This document shows positions 1 to 14,247 of a stretch of 64,000 bases of DNA, one piece after another. The notes under the pieces were generated by a model, which did no database searches, was not told where the DNA came from, and worked only from the letters and a program-made list of their open reading frames with translations. The translations under genes were made by a program, and so were the position numbers. The stretch is from positions 11,446,776 through 11,510,775 of the forward strand of contig NC_135568.1 of assembly GCF_964340395.1 (NCBI RefSeq). The letters are read 5' to 3'. How positions within the stretch are numbered: position 1 is the stretch's first letter; each line of letters starts with the position of its first letter. The DNA comes from Glandiceps talaboti. Its lineage: Eukaryota; Hemichordata; Enteropneusta; Spengelidae.

Positions 1-3000
1 TTGACATATATTGTTGTTACCTTTCACAAAAAGGTTAGAGTTCGTTTTCCATTAAGATCACGTCAATATGGTATCCTACCTAAGGAAATAGCTAGTCGAA
101 TGTCTGACAAAGAAGCACATAATTCCCTAGAATTGTCTTAGTGGGAAAATTCCAAAGTAAGATACTGGAAGTGAGACATGAATATGTTTGTGCTGACGGC
201 TAGTATATATAAGCTGATACGAACGAATGAAGTTCCGCATCATATGATAGCCTGGAACATGATGAATAATTAATTATGGTCATAAGTCAAAACGCCAGGT
301 GTTCCCTCGCTCACATTACCCCCGTAGTCAGATCTACCCACAGGTATCTGTAACCTTCTTACAGAATGCCACGATGTACGCATTTCAAAGGATTCAGACG
401 AGCCATATTTAAAGCAAACATCGATATTATGAAATATTTTGACCAGGTTTTCTACAAGCTAATTGTGTCGAATTTTGTATATGCACATATCATTCTTACC
501 TTAATAATGTATGAGGTTGATGTACCAGATAAATGAATTTTAATAATTCACTAGATACTTTTATATAATGACAATGTGTACGCAATGATGTTAGAATAAG
601 TCCCATTTGTGATTCAACAGGTCTTTCCGAGATAGAGTGAATATTATTTTTAAAAACATGGAATATGTATGTGCTAAATTATAGTATTTGCCTTTGATAA
701 TAATGATGAATAACTACTGCTTGTATGGCATCATGTTTTGCATTCAAGCGAAGAGCTGACTGTATTAATCATAAGGATCCCCTAATAGGGGTCAATGGTC
801 AGTCTAAGGTCAAAGAGGAAAGGTCATTGACGCAATCTGCCGTACATCCAGCTGTGTTATCACTAAGCACACGTTGTGGGCATACCACACCCACACAATT
901 AACATGTCAGGGAAAACAAGCACTATATTCAATAGCGATGGTTATTACGAAATATCATATTTCTAAATTCGGCGCCAAAATCTAACAATGACCTGTCGTC
1001 AAAATATTTAGGTTAAGGATTATACATATTTACAGCTTCATTAAGTCAAATACTACACTGAACGTTTCAAAAAGGAAGAATTAAAGGAAAGCTAATAATA
1101 ACATAGCATTATTTATATAAATTTGAACCATATTATATAAGCACGTGTAAGCCAGGAGAGACTGTTTTTTTATGGCACTGATAGGCGTTTGTGAAAACAC
1201 TTTACACAATCACTCGATCATATTCTATGAAGTATATAGCCAATAAAATGTGTGTTGTATGCTGAATATTAAGAGTCATCTGTCACCCATGCATATTTAC
1301 GCCTAACCCTGTTCGGCTCTCCAAGTAAGGCACGAAGGTCTGTCATATCAAGTACGGAACTCTCGAGGCAAACTGCCGTCAATAATGTCCCTGTATACTT
1401 CTAATTACAATGAAAGGTTAGGTACAAGGAATTAAAAAAGTGTTTAGAGTCAATTTACGGTCATCCTAGATAAATTACCCGCCACAAAATGATTAACAAA
1501 TTAGATTGAATTATTCGTTAGACTTGCATACGAATTTGAATTAAGGTGATTTGACGTGATTCAAACCAGTGGTTTTCGAACATTTGATGGATGCTCTGGC
1601 AGCTGAGTTCATAGAAAAGGCAGTAATTAAAAAATGAAAACGTTGCAGAATTTCTTTCATACGTACTATTTAAATATGTTTTCACGAGTGTACAGTCCTG
1701 TTGGCTCCATGTCGTGTGCTCAGTGGGTTCTAACTATAGTGTTACACGATTGATTACAGCTGAAGTTGACTTGCTGTCTCCCGGTGGAAAAGTTATTCCA
1801 TAAATTTGCATACCGCTGTTTTTTGTAAATAAACTCTAACCTTCCGAGAGTCGCTTTGCCGGAGAACGATCTGATCCTATTAATTGTTAAGTGCACTACG
1901 GTGTCTAATCAATTATAAAAAGAGTCTTTTGACAGTTGTATCATAACATAATAGATGCAAACGGAGTCACTGACCTGTCCAAATTAATCTTCAACGCAAA
2001 GTAATCGATATTTTGTAAACATATATGCAAATTGATCATGTACATGCTTGTGATTACCAGATGCACAAGCGAAAATATACGCGTTGAAATACCAAATACA
2101 GGATTTATTTTTTTATCGTTTTACGCCACAACTTTCGTTCATGAAATTATGTCATCTATGATCTGAAGAACTCCAGAACTCCAGAATATCCGTTATTTTC
2201 CTAGATATTAAGTTTTTCACTTGTATAATGTATGATTACCATTATTTTTCTTCATCAGACTGGAAAATACCCGTGTCAGTACTCGTCTTTGATGGCAAGG
2301 CCCCTTATGCAACTCAGTTTTTCCTTGGATGAACGAAGAAAAATATTAGGTAATACTACGTATTATTTGTTATATTTGTGGAGCTAGAGTACCCAACATT
2401 GCTGATATTATCAAAGGTTGGCAAAGTACGTGTAAGTGTTCAATGTCTTGGAAAACATCCTTCATTTACATTCTAAACACATGTACACAGACAGGTACAT
2501 GGAACTTTAAGACAAATGTTATTTGGTAAGATATATTACATTCAGAACATAGGTGCAGATACATTACAATTTAAGGCTGATATTACTTGCTAAGAAATAT
2601 ACATTGTCAACAAAGGTGATGGTACACGTAAAAGTAAGACAGATGCAATTTGTGAAAAGGACGTGACATGCAGGTAATGACATTTCAGATAAAATCTGAG
2701 ACTGAAATTTCAAGTTAGATCTGACAGCTGCCTAACAGACCCGTAGTGTAATGTTACTTAATGCCAATTCGAAGGAAAGCTGCAGTGTTCACACATTATG
2801 GCCATGTAATTGATCGGAAGCGGAAGTTATTTCGCGTTTCAAGTTAGTATTTCGCATTGTGACAGCGCAGCAACGAGGTTATGATTACTTTTCGTGTCCA
2901 CTGCAGAGATTGTCAACTGTGATAAAATGGCGTTGATACTCAATAAACATGTCAAATCAAAGATGTGGGCAAATTTCCTTACCATTTGTAATAATGTGCT

Positions 3001-6000
3001 TTCAGACTAAGTAACTAGCATGTTGACCTAGCCAAGACTAACATATTATTTTCACTTCCTCCTACGGCGAATAACCTGTTAATTTCAAAGCAAGATTCTT
3101 AAAGTTTTCAAAATTGAAATTAATATTACAATTCTCTATACCTGACATAGAATATTACTACCTAGGCGCATCATAGAAATACCGAACATTCGATTTTTGT
3201 GGATGGACAGCATAACCGCTCCACGCTCTTCACATGCATTACTATAAGCGCGCGTGAAAATAAGTCAACCTTCTTGTTCTATTTTGACCTTCTAGCATGA
3301 GGTAAACGTATTGAAGGTACCAGGAATTGTCTATTATTCCTTTAAAATTAGTTATGCTAATCTATCAGAATAAAAGTCACATTGGGTTAATTATATATTC
3401 ATAGAATGTTATTGATCGACGAAACACACAATACTGATGTACAAACAACATATACTTTGGCAAGAATACAAAATTTGTGAATGTAAATTTGATCCATTGT
3501 CATCTTCTCACGGGAATATTTATTCAACCTGTTGTTGGGTTGTCCTGTTAATATGTAAAATTAGAATAATTTATGATCAATGAAATATCATTCATTATAC
3601 AACCAATATTACAATCCCACTCTCTCCGCTGCATTATTCATTTTTCTTAAATGAGAAATCAATCAATCAATATCAATATGGAATTTAATTTCGCAAATGG
3701 AATTAAGATGTAAATGTACATGCATTGTATCCCCATTCACATTTCAAAGTAATAAGTCCTTACAAATTAAAGATTTCATATAGATGTGTTAGCTTTCCAG
3801 TTTATGTTTTCCAATAAATATTGATCGCAGTGAAATTTAAGGGTGTACTGTACTTTCCTTTATAGAATATAAAACCAAGGCTTTAGTTTGGGAATGCCTA
3901 GTATGTTTGAATACATTGTTTATAAGGGAGTAGTAATACTAGTCCCGAGGGATTCCCTGACCGATATCATTTAGCATATTATCCGAGTTCGTAAAATACA
4001 CATTTTAAAATAGTTTATCTTAGGCTTAGGAACGCATCAAGGTTAAGCATTCTTAGTGAAATATTATTCGCTGTCTATAATGTTGCAAAAATGTTACTAG
4101 AATATGTTTTGTACTGCAATGGCTATCGTAGGATCTTATTCTTGGCACTAAAAAGTCTCTGGTTTGTGAAGTAGATATTTACATAAAATGTGGAACATGC
4201 CTTAACGTCGTAAATATGTTGGAAGATATGGTGGGATGGGAAGTATATAGTAATTGGCCAACACATGAATAACAGGTGTATGTGCTATGAATGCTAGAAT
4301 GGTTGGTATAGCATTGAACAGACCGATCCAATTTCGTTCATCACACAACGATGTCGACAAGCCTCAATAAAGATCACTGAGTTATCACCCTGGTTACGTG
4401 AGATGTCACTGCAAGAAGGCTCCTCTCTCTATATATAATTACAATGTACATTTTTACAAACGATGTGCGAAGTAGAATTATTCCTAAATCCCCAATGCAT
4501 GATTTTCATCGACATTAAACCGATTTTCTTAGATATTAGAGTGCAAAGTACGCGTTAAAGTCATTCTGAATTCATTTTGAATGTAATGTAAAGTTTTACA
4601 AAATTCAGTTGGTGCGATCCTATATATATATGTAGGGTTATGTAGGAATCTTTGCCACACACTTTATAATTTGAATGGTACCCTTCACCTGGTGGCATCA
4701 ACACAATTTTCTTTAGTCTATATTTCTGTTTCGAGAATTGTTATTCATAAGACAAATTAGTATTATCGTATTGTTTTGAACTTGTCAATAAGTCTTGACA
4801 ATAAATACATTTTCTTGGGGTAAACCCGATGCTTCAATGATTTTTTAAGTTGATATTTGAGCCAGTGAAGATAGAGGCCCAATCTCCTCAAACTATCTTG
4901 GTTAGAAATGCATGGTTTGGTGACGTTATATAGTTAGTACAGGTAGTATTTCAGTGAAGAGTTGATATTTGAGAGGTACCACTCTGGGACGAGACAGTCT
5001 TGAACACACACATCAAATGTGTTGCATTGTGTTGACAAAATCAAATTTACCCTTGGAGAAAACAATGCAACTTAAGTTGTGTGCCGAGCGTGGTCACTGC
5101 AATAAGGATTTAAAATAATTACAAGCAGTCATGAATGGAGCAAAATACCTGGAGTAGACAGTTAAATCTACTTTAGTTTTGAAAAGAAAGCCAATATAAT
5201 CCTATTACACAGTTAATCCTATTATGAAGGACCTGACGCGAGTCAGACACAATTCGTGCTTGAGGCATCATGCATCTTATTAGGTCTCGCGTATTTGTTG
5301 ACTTTCTCTCAATATAAATATGAAAAATATGAACGATTATGTATGTATGATTTCATTTAGAAAGGTTAACTGGAAGGCTTGGGCATGTTTCTCTCTTGTG
5401 GTATAGGGAGATGAGTATTACCCGGGAGTATAACTCTCTACGTTCTGTTGCATTTGATATGCCCTGAAATATATTTCCCATGTGAGGTATTCCGCATAAC
5501 TTCTCCTTTTCTTAAGTGCATGAAACATCAATGTTTACACTTCTAACAAGGTTAATGGCAAGGGAATCAATACTATATGGATGTTTGGTACATGGATTCA
5601 TTCACAATAGATCGAGAATGAAAATAGAAAATCAAAATATGTTAAAGATTCCTGCTATGTTTGTCTGTGGTGAAACCTGAATCCGAGTTAGATTGGGTTT
5701 GCACCCCTGGGACGAGATAATCTAATGCCATGCTTGCACCACGCCTTTCATTAGAATATATGAATAAACCGTTCCATTTAAAATGTTCGCCAAAGTACTT
5801 TGAAAAATACAATAAATTGTACAATGTTTAAACTGTCATAAATTCGGCATATTTTAATTCATTTTCAAATGAATTTGCATGCTATACACATTTATTCAGT
5901 ACAGTCATTAGTGTTTATTTTATCTCCGACAGAGTTCACTCCAGGATTAATGCAAACTCAGCGTGCAATTTACATTACAATTTGCATATCATTTATATAA

Positions 6001-7219
6001 TAGAGATAATGCACAAACTAAGTTATTGCCATTGAACAGAAGATATGGATTATATACGATGATCGTTCTAGGACACGACAACCCTGTCTACATCATTAGT
6101 TCTGTGTTGCTCGAAATATCAGTAAAACGTTCCAAATTGCCATCCCCCCCTCCCCGATTTTCCATGAATTATGCTCGAGGAGGTATAATTATATTATTCC
6201 ACAACATTTTTCGTCACTTAGTCGAACAATACTCGTGACCTATAAGGTTTTCACTACTCGTCAAGTGACTCGTAGTGACAAGGCCCCTTAGGTCACGCGT
6301 ATTTAGTTGGCTGAATGAAGGATAATATTGGGCAATTCTATCTAATTATCCGCCACATTTACCCACATGAATGGAATACTCTGAATACAGTCAAAAGGAC
6401 TGTCCTGACAATGAACCTACAGATTCATATATTACCTTACTACTACCTACATCAATGTATACCACCAATAGTTTCTATCAGCTCAAATTGCTTAGTATTT
6501 ATGTTACCTATTTTCACGTGCCAGCTTTAAGTCGAGTAATTGTAACAACAAGCTTAACTCTCAAAGGCAAAAACAATCCACACAACGGTCATGTATTTCC
6601 CTGATAAAGGTTATATGCTTATATTTGCACATGGTGGGTTTATAAGCTTTTTTAATCGGATGGATTAATATTTACATAAAACCTGGATTAAACTATTTTA
6701 GTATAATGTTAATGTCGATGTATGCCTGCGATGGCATTAGAATTGTCTTCTTGCGCTGCAAGCACAGTTAATGACATACTACTGGCGTCCATAGTATTTA
6801 CGAACTGTTTACCAGTATATATATATTGCTTAAATTCCAGCTTCGAATTCTACCCATAGCATGTGATGGTTAGGTGGAAAGCTACCAAAACCTTTTAATA
6901 AGCAGGAAAATACAAGGACCTATTAATATGAAGTAAAAGTTAACCCAACGCATACAAACTCTGCGTATGCCTCCTTTAGTACCATCCTGCACAGCAAATG
7001 TGTGGTCTGTTTAAAGGGTCCAATTACTCAGTGCTATCTAGTAATCAAATAAGTGGAGCACATCTAATTCGATCGCCTTAGTGAACAGAAATGTTGACAG
7101 AAATGTTGAATAAATAGCATAAAAATAACAAGTATCACCGGTTTCAACTAGGAAAGGTCAAATTCTCACTGATCCATAATTATTACAGACATGAATTGCA
7201 AGATTTGTTTTACGATAAT
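1..7219. other. Gene-free AT-rich non-coding stretch
   Basis: No credible gene was found here. The open frames present (for example 725-985 and 5963-6238) are short, have no recognisable domain and are not bounded by convincing splice sites. No long simple repeat or inverted repeat stands out. It could hold introns or regulatory DNA of genes outside the window. Confidence 0.5.
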
Positions 7220-7879
7220 CGGTGGTTGTTATTCACAATGGTGTTTATTGACTTCGAATGGCATTCATAATGGTGATTGTTGATTTCAAATGGCATTCAC
7301 ATTCGCGATTGTTAATTTCGAATGGGATTCACAATGGTGATTTTTGACTTCGAATGGCATTCTCAAAGGTGATTGTTGACATCGAATGACATTCACAATG
7401 GTGGTTGTTGACTTCGAATGGCATTCATAATGATGACTGTTGACTTCAAATGACATTCACAATGTTGATTGTTAACTTCGAATGGCATTCACAAAGGTAA
7501 TTGTTAATTTCGAATGGCATTCACAATAGTGACTGTTAACTTCGAATGGCATTCACAATAGTGATTGTTAACTTCGAATTGCATTCACAATAGTGATTGT
7601 TGACTTGAATTGCATTCACAATAGTGATTGTTGACTTGAATGGCATTCATAATAGTGATTGTTAACTTCGAATGGCACTCACACTGGTGATTGTTAACTT
7701 CGAATGGCATTCACAATGGTGATTGTTAACTTCGAAAGGCATTCACAATGGTGATTGTTAACTTCGAATGGCATTCACAATAGTGATTGTTGACTTCAAG
7801 TAGTATTCACAATGATGGTTGTTGACTTGAATGACATTCACAATAGTGACTGTTGACTTCAGCGGCATTCGCAATTGTG
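7220..7879. repeat. 32-bp minisatellite, about 20 copies
   Basis: A tandem array built on a unit like TGATTGTTAACTTCGAATGG followed by CATTCACAATGG. Landmark repeats at 7686, 7718 and 7750 give a period of 32 bases. Copies vary by substitutions (TTGACTT or TTAACTT, CACAAT or CATAAT), so the array is not freshly homogenised. The period is not a multiple of three, so an encoded repeat protein is unlikely. Confidence 0.93.
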
Positions 7880-10800
7880 GTATAACATTGTTCTGCAAAT
7901 ACAACCTTCTGACATCATATGAATGAAGCACTACTTCTATCTCATAGTTGGATAAAAGTAAACCCTACTTGTGACAAAAACTCAAGTCCTTGATTTCAAC
8001 AGCTATAATACTATTAATCTATGGTGAATATCATAACGTTACTAGGCCTCTTTAACAGTGTAAAGTACCAACCTGATTATTTTTTACACATACAAAGGTA
8101 CTTTTATTTGCAAGAATACTCACAGTGAATGTAACACTCGAAACATGACAAAATTAAGAGCGTATCGACTGTCTACATTACTGGCATTGGACACAGTAAC
8201 AGCTGATTACAAAATTATAATCCCCTTATGAGCTGCATGTGAAATATTGATTTAGTGTTTGTTATGACAAATGACAAGCAAACTCTGTTTTGTTTTTATT
8301 TCAAAGGTTCGTTCTATCGAACAGGTAATTACCACACGAAGGGATTATATCAATTTGCTTACATAAATTACACAGTGAAATAATTACTTCCTTTCAATCA
8401 AGATTACGTAACCGCCATCAATTCTGAGATTGATCGAGGGTGAAATTTATATCATATATTGACCTTTAACCTTTAATTTCAGATGTGTATCAGTTTTTGT
8501 ATGACTCATATAAATTGTAAATTTATTAGTTTATTGTAACGTAGAATTCAGAAATGAGCGACTGGTTGTCAACTTTGACGGACATGAGACACGTAATTTA
8601 TAACAAATTTATGGTTAAATTAAGTTATTAAAGTCACAGCAATTGCTCTCTTGCTTGTTGAAAATGTCAACCATTGTTAAAACACATTCCATCTCAACGT
8701 AAGTTGGTATCGCTAGAATTCAATGTGGTAATATCTCTTTTACTTGTGCCTATCAAATATTATCTGTGTTAACTATATCAGTCCATATAAAAATACAGGA
8801 ATAGATGAATGGAATTGTTTATAAAAGAAATTAGGTTGCAGGTTCAAGGTCACTGTCCATATCAAATATTAATATATGATCAAACAGCCTTCAAACATTT
8901 AAGCATCTGACACGTGTTGAAAACATTTTCAGAGAAAAAGATTACTCTTTTTTGTAAAAAGAAATAGCGTGTGAAGATATGTGAGTGAATGGAGATTAAT
9001 CTAAGTATTAGGTGAGAAGGGTGTTCTCTAAGGTTCCTGATTGTGTCTTTTGCATGCAATTTTAATGAACGTATAACACCAATGAATGATTTATTGCGTG
9101 TGATATGTAATTCAGAACTAGTGAGATATCAAAGAAAATATTATCTTTCATAAGATATTGTTATATTAAAATTTATGAGTTAAATTAGATTCATGGAGGT
9201 TTGCAAAGCTGAAGCAATACCTTCCTTACTACACGCAAATATAAGTGATCGCATACAATGACTTCGTTTTCGATTTTCATAAATATCAAGTTATTTAGGA
9301 TATAAATTTCGATATTAATTTACTAAAAGGAACAAATAGGAGGTTTCTGGTTTAAAAAGATATTAAAAAGGCGAACAAAAGTTACAAATATTGAGTAAAA
9401 TTTGGCGGGAGAACGTGTTTATTGAGTGGAAGAGTTATGTGTTTTCAAGCCAGAATTGCTGTCTATATTGAATAGAATGAGAACATTAAAGGTATGTTTA
9501 GAAATATTGATAATTGTGTCACAGCTTTTATCAGACTTTTCAAGTTTTATGAAATCCATTCTAACTCCATGTCTGACGCCAGGAAAGTAATGTCACAAAG
9601 GCTTTCAAAACTATAGACGTTGGACTCGAGAGATGCCAGTGTCGATGCAAAAGTGTGAATAATATTGGCATGTCTGTTGTTCGCCACCTTCTCAGTTGTT
9701 AATTCTTTACTCCCACTTTCCAGTCAACACTAAATAAATTCATTTTTATTGAACAGCAGATCTTAATATAAATTCCGGCTGAAGTACTAACTCACAACGT
9801 GGTAAAACAGTAATAATGCCACAGGTGTGCAAATAATTCAAGTCTACGTGTATTAAATTCTAATCATCGCTTGATGTCGTTGACTCCTCTAACTCAGAAC
9901 ACGGTCCACCGTTATGGATTAAAGAAGAGGTTGGCGAATAATTACGTATAATCTTGTGAATCTTTGCCTAAGGGTACATAGATAATACAGAAAATGGAAA
10001 AAGCTGAAAGGAGTTTTTTGTGAAAGGAAATGTAATAAAGTGGATTCACATGTGATGCACTAGTTACGAAGACTAGTGTATTGAAACAAGTAAAGCATCT
10101 TAGAACTTAGGAGAAAATGTATGCATTGAGATTTTACTACAGTGTTGATGTGAAACGCAAAAAATGTGTTAAGGGGACGCAGATGGCAACCTATTACAAA
10201 ACGGTAACACTAGTAGGGTGGCCAATACACAAATGTGAAGTAAATGAAGAGATTAGTACTATTTAAGTTAATCGCCGATTTACGGTGTATTTATAGTTTA
10301 GACATTCCCTAAGAGGATTACAGTGACTCAGCCGGATTTATGTCTTTGAATTTGCTTCTCAAACCCTGTAAACGCACACTACACGTTTAGTCAATGCCAG
10401 ACATACTACACTGAGTAATCATGTACGTTATTCATGCACATTAAGTCGTAGCAACATAGATTTCCTAAAAAAACTCAATAACTCTGAATCGTCACTAGTT
10501 TAAAATAGCTTTAGCAGGATTAGTTCCACAGAACCATGGTTTTATTTTCAGCTATGACAACAAGGGGACCTAAACTAATGTTGCAGTCAATCAAAACGAC
10601 GCTAAGTGTCTGGACATAATTGTTGACATTCAACATACAGCATGCTAACAAAGGTCATGTGTGTTATATTTTCTACAAACACGATTTTGAGACTGCACAT
10701 GTCAATCTCAATATATGAAATGACAGGCAAATGTCATCCCTACTTTCCGCCATCACATTCCACTGTCATTCAGTATGCATTTTAAGAATATAAAAATATT

Positions 10801-13440
10801 TAATATTGTAAAGTACATATCTGTTTGCACTTAGCACTGTGTATTTCGTATACTAGTCAGGATTTTGCATATTTCTATACATATAGTTATAAACTCGAGA
10901 GACAGCTTGCCAATATTAATATGAAACGACATTATTTCTCTCGTACTTTTGCCAACATTTTATGTCTGATATCGTACAATATTCGTGTTTTGCATTTAAC
11001 AGCGAATAGTATATGTGTGAGCATATATGTGTATAACACGTGATTTATAGTATTCAATTTAACTTTCGTTCCAAACTCAACTTGAAAATTTTACCCTAAA
11101 ATTGAAATTGAATACCATGGTTTATTAACACAGATGAATTTCCATTTTGAGACATGGGTTTTATGTGTTTGATGAAAATGGATGTACAAATCCAGAGAAG
11201 TGGTTCAGGGTATTCCCCTGCCTTCTTCCTGCCAAGGTTACGGTCAATATCAAGGATATCCTACGTCATACTTATCCTTGCAAAATTTCATCATCCCTGA
11301 AATACTACTATATCACTGCAACGGACAAAATGATGACATCTGTCGGGGCTATTGCATGTGGATTTTTATACGGTTATAGTTATCAATAATGTTGGTATTA
11401 AAGTATCTGTTAATATCATATATGACAATACATGAAGCACTAACAGTGAGCGAAAATTTATTGAAAAATGAAAATAATGATAGGATGATATATACTATGG
11501 TTTGCATTATGCGCAGCAGCAGTGTAACTACTATCAGCTCGAGGATGCTAGCTTTGGAGTTCATGTATGTGTGACTGACAATGGTGGTCTCCATCTGCTC
11601 ATTATTAGTACTGTGAATGCTGAACATCCACCAACCGTCCCAGTTTAATTATGATGGAATGTTCTTTTGTTTATTTATTGTCTGTTTTCAGACTTAATAA
11701 TTAATTAGTTTAATTACGCTTGATATCGCCATGACGTCATACTTTTATTAAAACCAAACATATCTTTACCTCATCATTCAAAATAGGCAGATCAAGCCTG
11801 AAGCAAGTTGTACTGTATGTCTGTACATTACCTTGATAGATTACATATAACATTAATTTTGGTCTGCAAAGCAGTGTATTATGTCATGTTGAATGTACGT
11901 CTTGTCTTCAGGTGGTGGTCGTTTATCAATGTAGATTTTCATAAATGGAATTTCTGTATTTTTGTGTCGTAAATTTAAGTAAAATTTGTCACGACAATTT
12001 AATGTTTGACGATAATTTGTGTTGTGCTTTTAACTGTGCATAGCGTTATAAATCATTGTGTGGCGACCTCTCTGCTAGGGTACATAATTTTTTTTCAGAT
12101 ACTATAATTGACACAATAACTCTGTTATCATAGGAGAGTGTCAGGCAACTGCAATTCAGTTATTAAATTTGAATATCACGATGATGGATATTTAATATTC
12201 CTCTCATGGTGTGTCAATTTACCGTTCCAATGATGCCAGACAACAGACGACAATAAGTGGCAGGGTAATATGATTAAATTGGTTTATCGCGACCCTCTCT
12301 TTGAACTCTCTCCTACATTTATATCGTCAGCCATTTCACACGTGATAAGCTTCAACTTAAATGCTAACATGCATTTGTTTCCGTTACTGTCAGAATAATT
12401 GTAGGAAATAGAGAAAGTTTTGGGAAATTCCTGAGGTTGTGTGTCACACGTTGATATGGAAACCATATCCTGGTCAGCATTTTGTATATGACATCACAGT
12501 GTTATTTTTCTCATCGTTCATTGTTGTAAACAGTTTTTACACTCCTTGCTACATACGATGAATGATATAGATGTTGACGACCTTATGTTTCTTGTTAGGC
12601 TAACCCCTGCACTATGATATGTAGCCTGTAAATTACAATTTTTTTTAAAACATTCTTTTTGTAAATATCGTAAATTGTATCAAATTTATCAAATTTAATC
12701 AACAATGTTGACGTTAATTCATAGAAAAATATCGTTTTTGTGTTATCACTCCAAAAGAAAAGTGAGATGATACAAAAATGAAAGGTATGCGAGAATTTTT
12801 ATCCAAATGAAAATGGCGGGAAAGTCGTAAGTGCGAAGGGCTTTAACCAGGGTATTTTCATGATTTGTACAGCCTTTGATATCTAAGTCTATATGTGCAT
12901 AGATGACGACGTTAATGATTAATTATCTCTTCAAAAACTGTCATATTTCTTTTTCAAAATAATTCCATGCATTCTTTGAATGTGATGAATTATAAGAGAC
13001 CTCACTATGTGTTGCAATGTGGTTTACAGAGATGCCACTGGCAGACATGTTTGAGCCTCTTGAGGCATGCAAATAACTTAGGTCTACGTGCATGTATTTT
13101 TCGATGTGTTTATACCACGCCATAAAAGAATCAAGTGCAGATGTCACCATGTCCTCCATTCACACCTTTGAAAGGAAGATTAAATTGTGATCAAAACAGA
13201 AAATTATTCAAAAAAAATATCATGTAATTTTGTTAAACGTGGACTCACATACATGCATGTGTTGATATAATTTTCTGGGGTATTTTATAACAAATGTACT
13301 ATTTATGAATTCGTATTAAACGATAGTTATTGGAGATTAATAGCTCAATCTGTATTATTTTCACTTATCTCATACCCTTGACAATGATACGATATCACTT
13401 AACAGCTTAAGTAGCTACTTCATGTCCCAACCTCTAAAAC
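7880..13440. other. Gene-free AT-rich non-coding stretch
   Basis: No supported gene or large repeat was found. Small open frames at 10825-11043, 11147-11389 and 11349-11627 look random: no domain, low complexity, overlapping on both strands. The only open frame with somewhat protein-like composition is listed separately at 12941-13159. Confidence 0.45.
12941..13159 (-). CDS. Weak candidate ORF, 72 aa, unknown
   Basis: A minus-strand frame from ATG (13159) to stop. It encodes a mixed, serine- and histidine-containing peptide beginning MEDMVTSALDSF and ending NAWNYFEKEI. It has no signal peptide, membrane segment or known motif, and the context before the ATG is not a strong Kozak match. Its composition is less biased than the other small frames nearby, which is the only reason to list it. 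It could be an exon fragment or chance; no splice sites were established. Confidence 0.15.
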   Translation of the reverse strand: MEDMVTSALDSFMAWYKHIEKYMHVDLSYLHASRGSNMSASGISVNHIATHSEVSYNSSHSKNAWNYFEKEI

Positions 13441-13465
13441 AACACTGATGTTCCGTCATATTATG

Positions 13466-13745
13466 CAGTCCAGCTTAAAAGTTACCCCATGTTGTCTACG
13501 CTTGTTGCAGACGACAATTGTTATCCCGCCATAACGTCGTTATTTCGGCATGAAAGATACAGTGACATTTTCGACAGATACGTGGGATTTCAACCACTGT
13601 GAATACAGCATAACAAGTGGAGGAAAATCACCCATATTGTCTATGGTTGTAGCAGACGACAGTTTTTATCTCATGACGTCATACTTTCAATTGGGCATAA
13701 AAGACAATGTGTTCTTTTCGACAACCACTGACGTAGTATTTCTAC
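13466..13745. repeat. Two adjacent diverged copies of a local repeat unit
   Basis: Two neighbouring units each begin near TTGTCTA, then TTGTNGCAGACGACA, and continue through a CATNACGTC segment to TTTTCGACA and an ACCACT block. The first starts about 13490 and the second about 13637. A third copy lies at 14300-14431 and continues at 14790 after an inserted MITE. Copies 1 and 3 are close over their whole length, including the segment before TTGTCTACG; copy 2 is more diverged. The frame at 13550-13783 is a by-product of this repeat. Confidence 0.75.
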
Positions 13746-14247
13746 TACTGTCTTTAAAACATGACACTCGAAGAGCTAAATAGCGAAGTGTTGAAAAACG
13801 GATACACAACTTGAAAATAAGTATAGGGAAAAAACACCCTTGCGCAATAGAATTGTTCTTGTAATACCCAAGTAAAGTTATAGATCACAATATCACTTAT
13901 CTACTACGATGAATTCTTATTGCAAAATACCAATTAATCTAAAATCTACTGTTAAAGCATAACTCAACATTATAATCTTAACGATTGAAATATTAATGAG
14001 AACACACCATATTTTATTGCGAATGACTTTTTATATTCATCAGTTATGTTTTTGAAGAATATGTATTACCTATTTCACATACATATAAACAAAATGCAAA
14101 TATTTTAATTCACACATGCACCGTTTACAATATCGCCTATCACATTCAAAGTACATATTTTTATTACCTACAGAACGATCGCTATTTTTCTATTATTCAC
14201 ATGGTTAGCTTGCCACTTCATGGTTTATTGCACAGAATTTCAAATTG

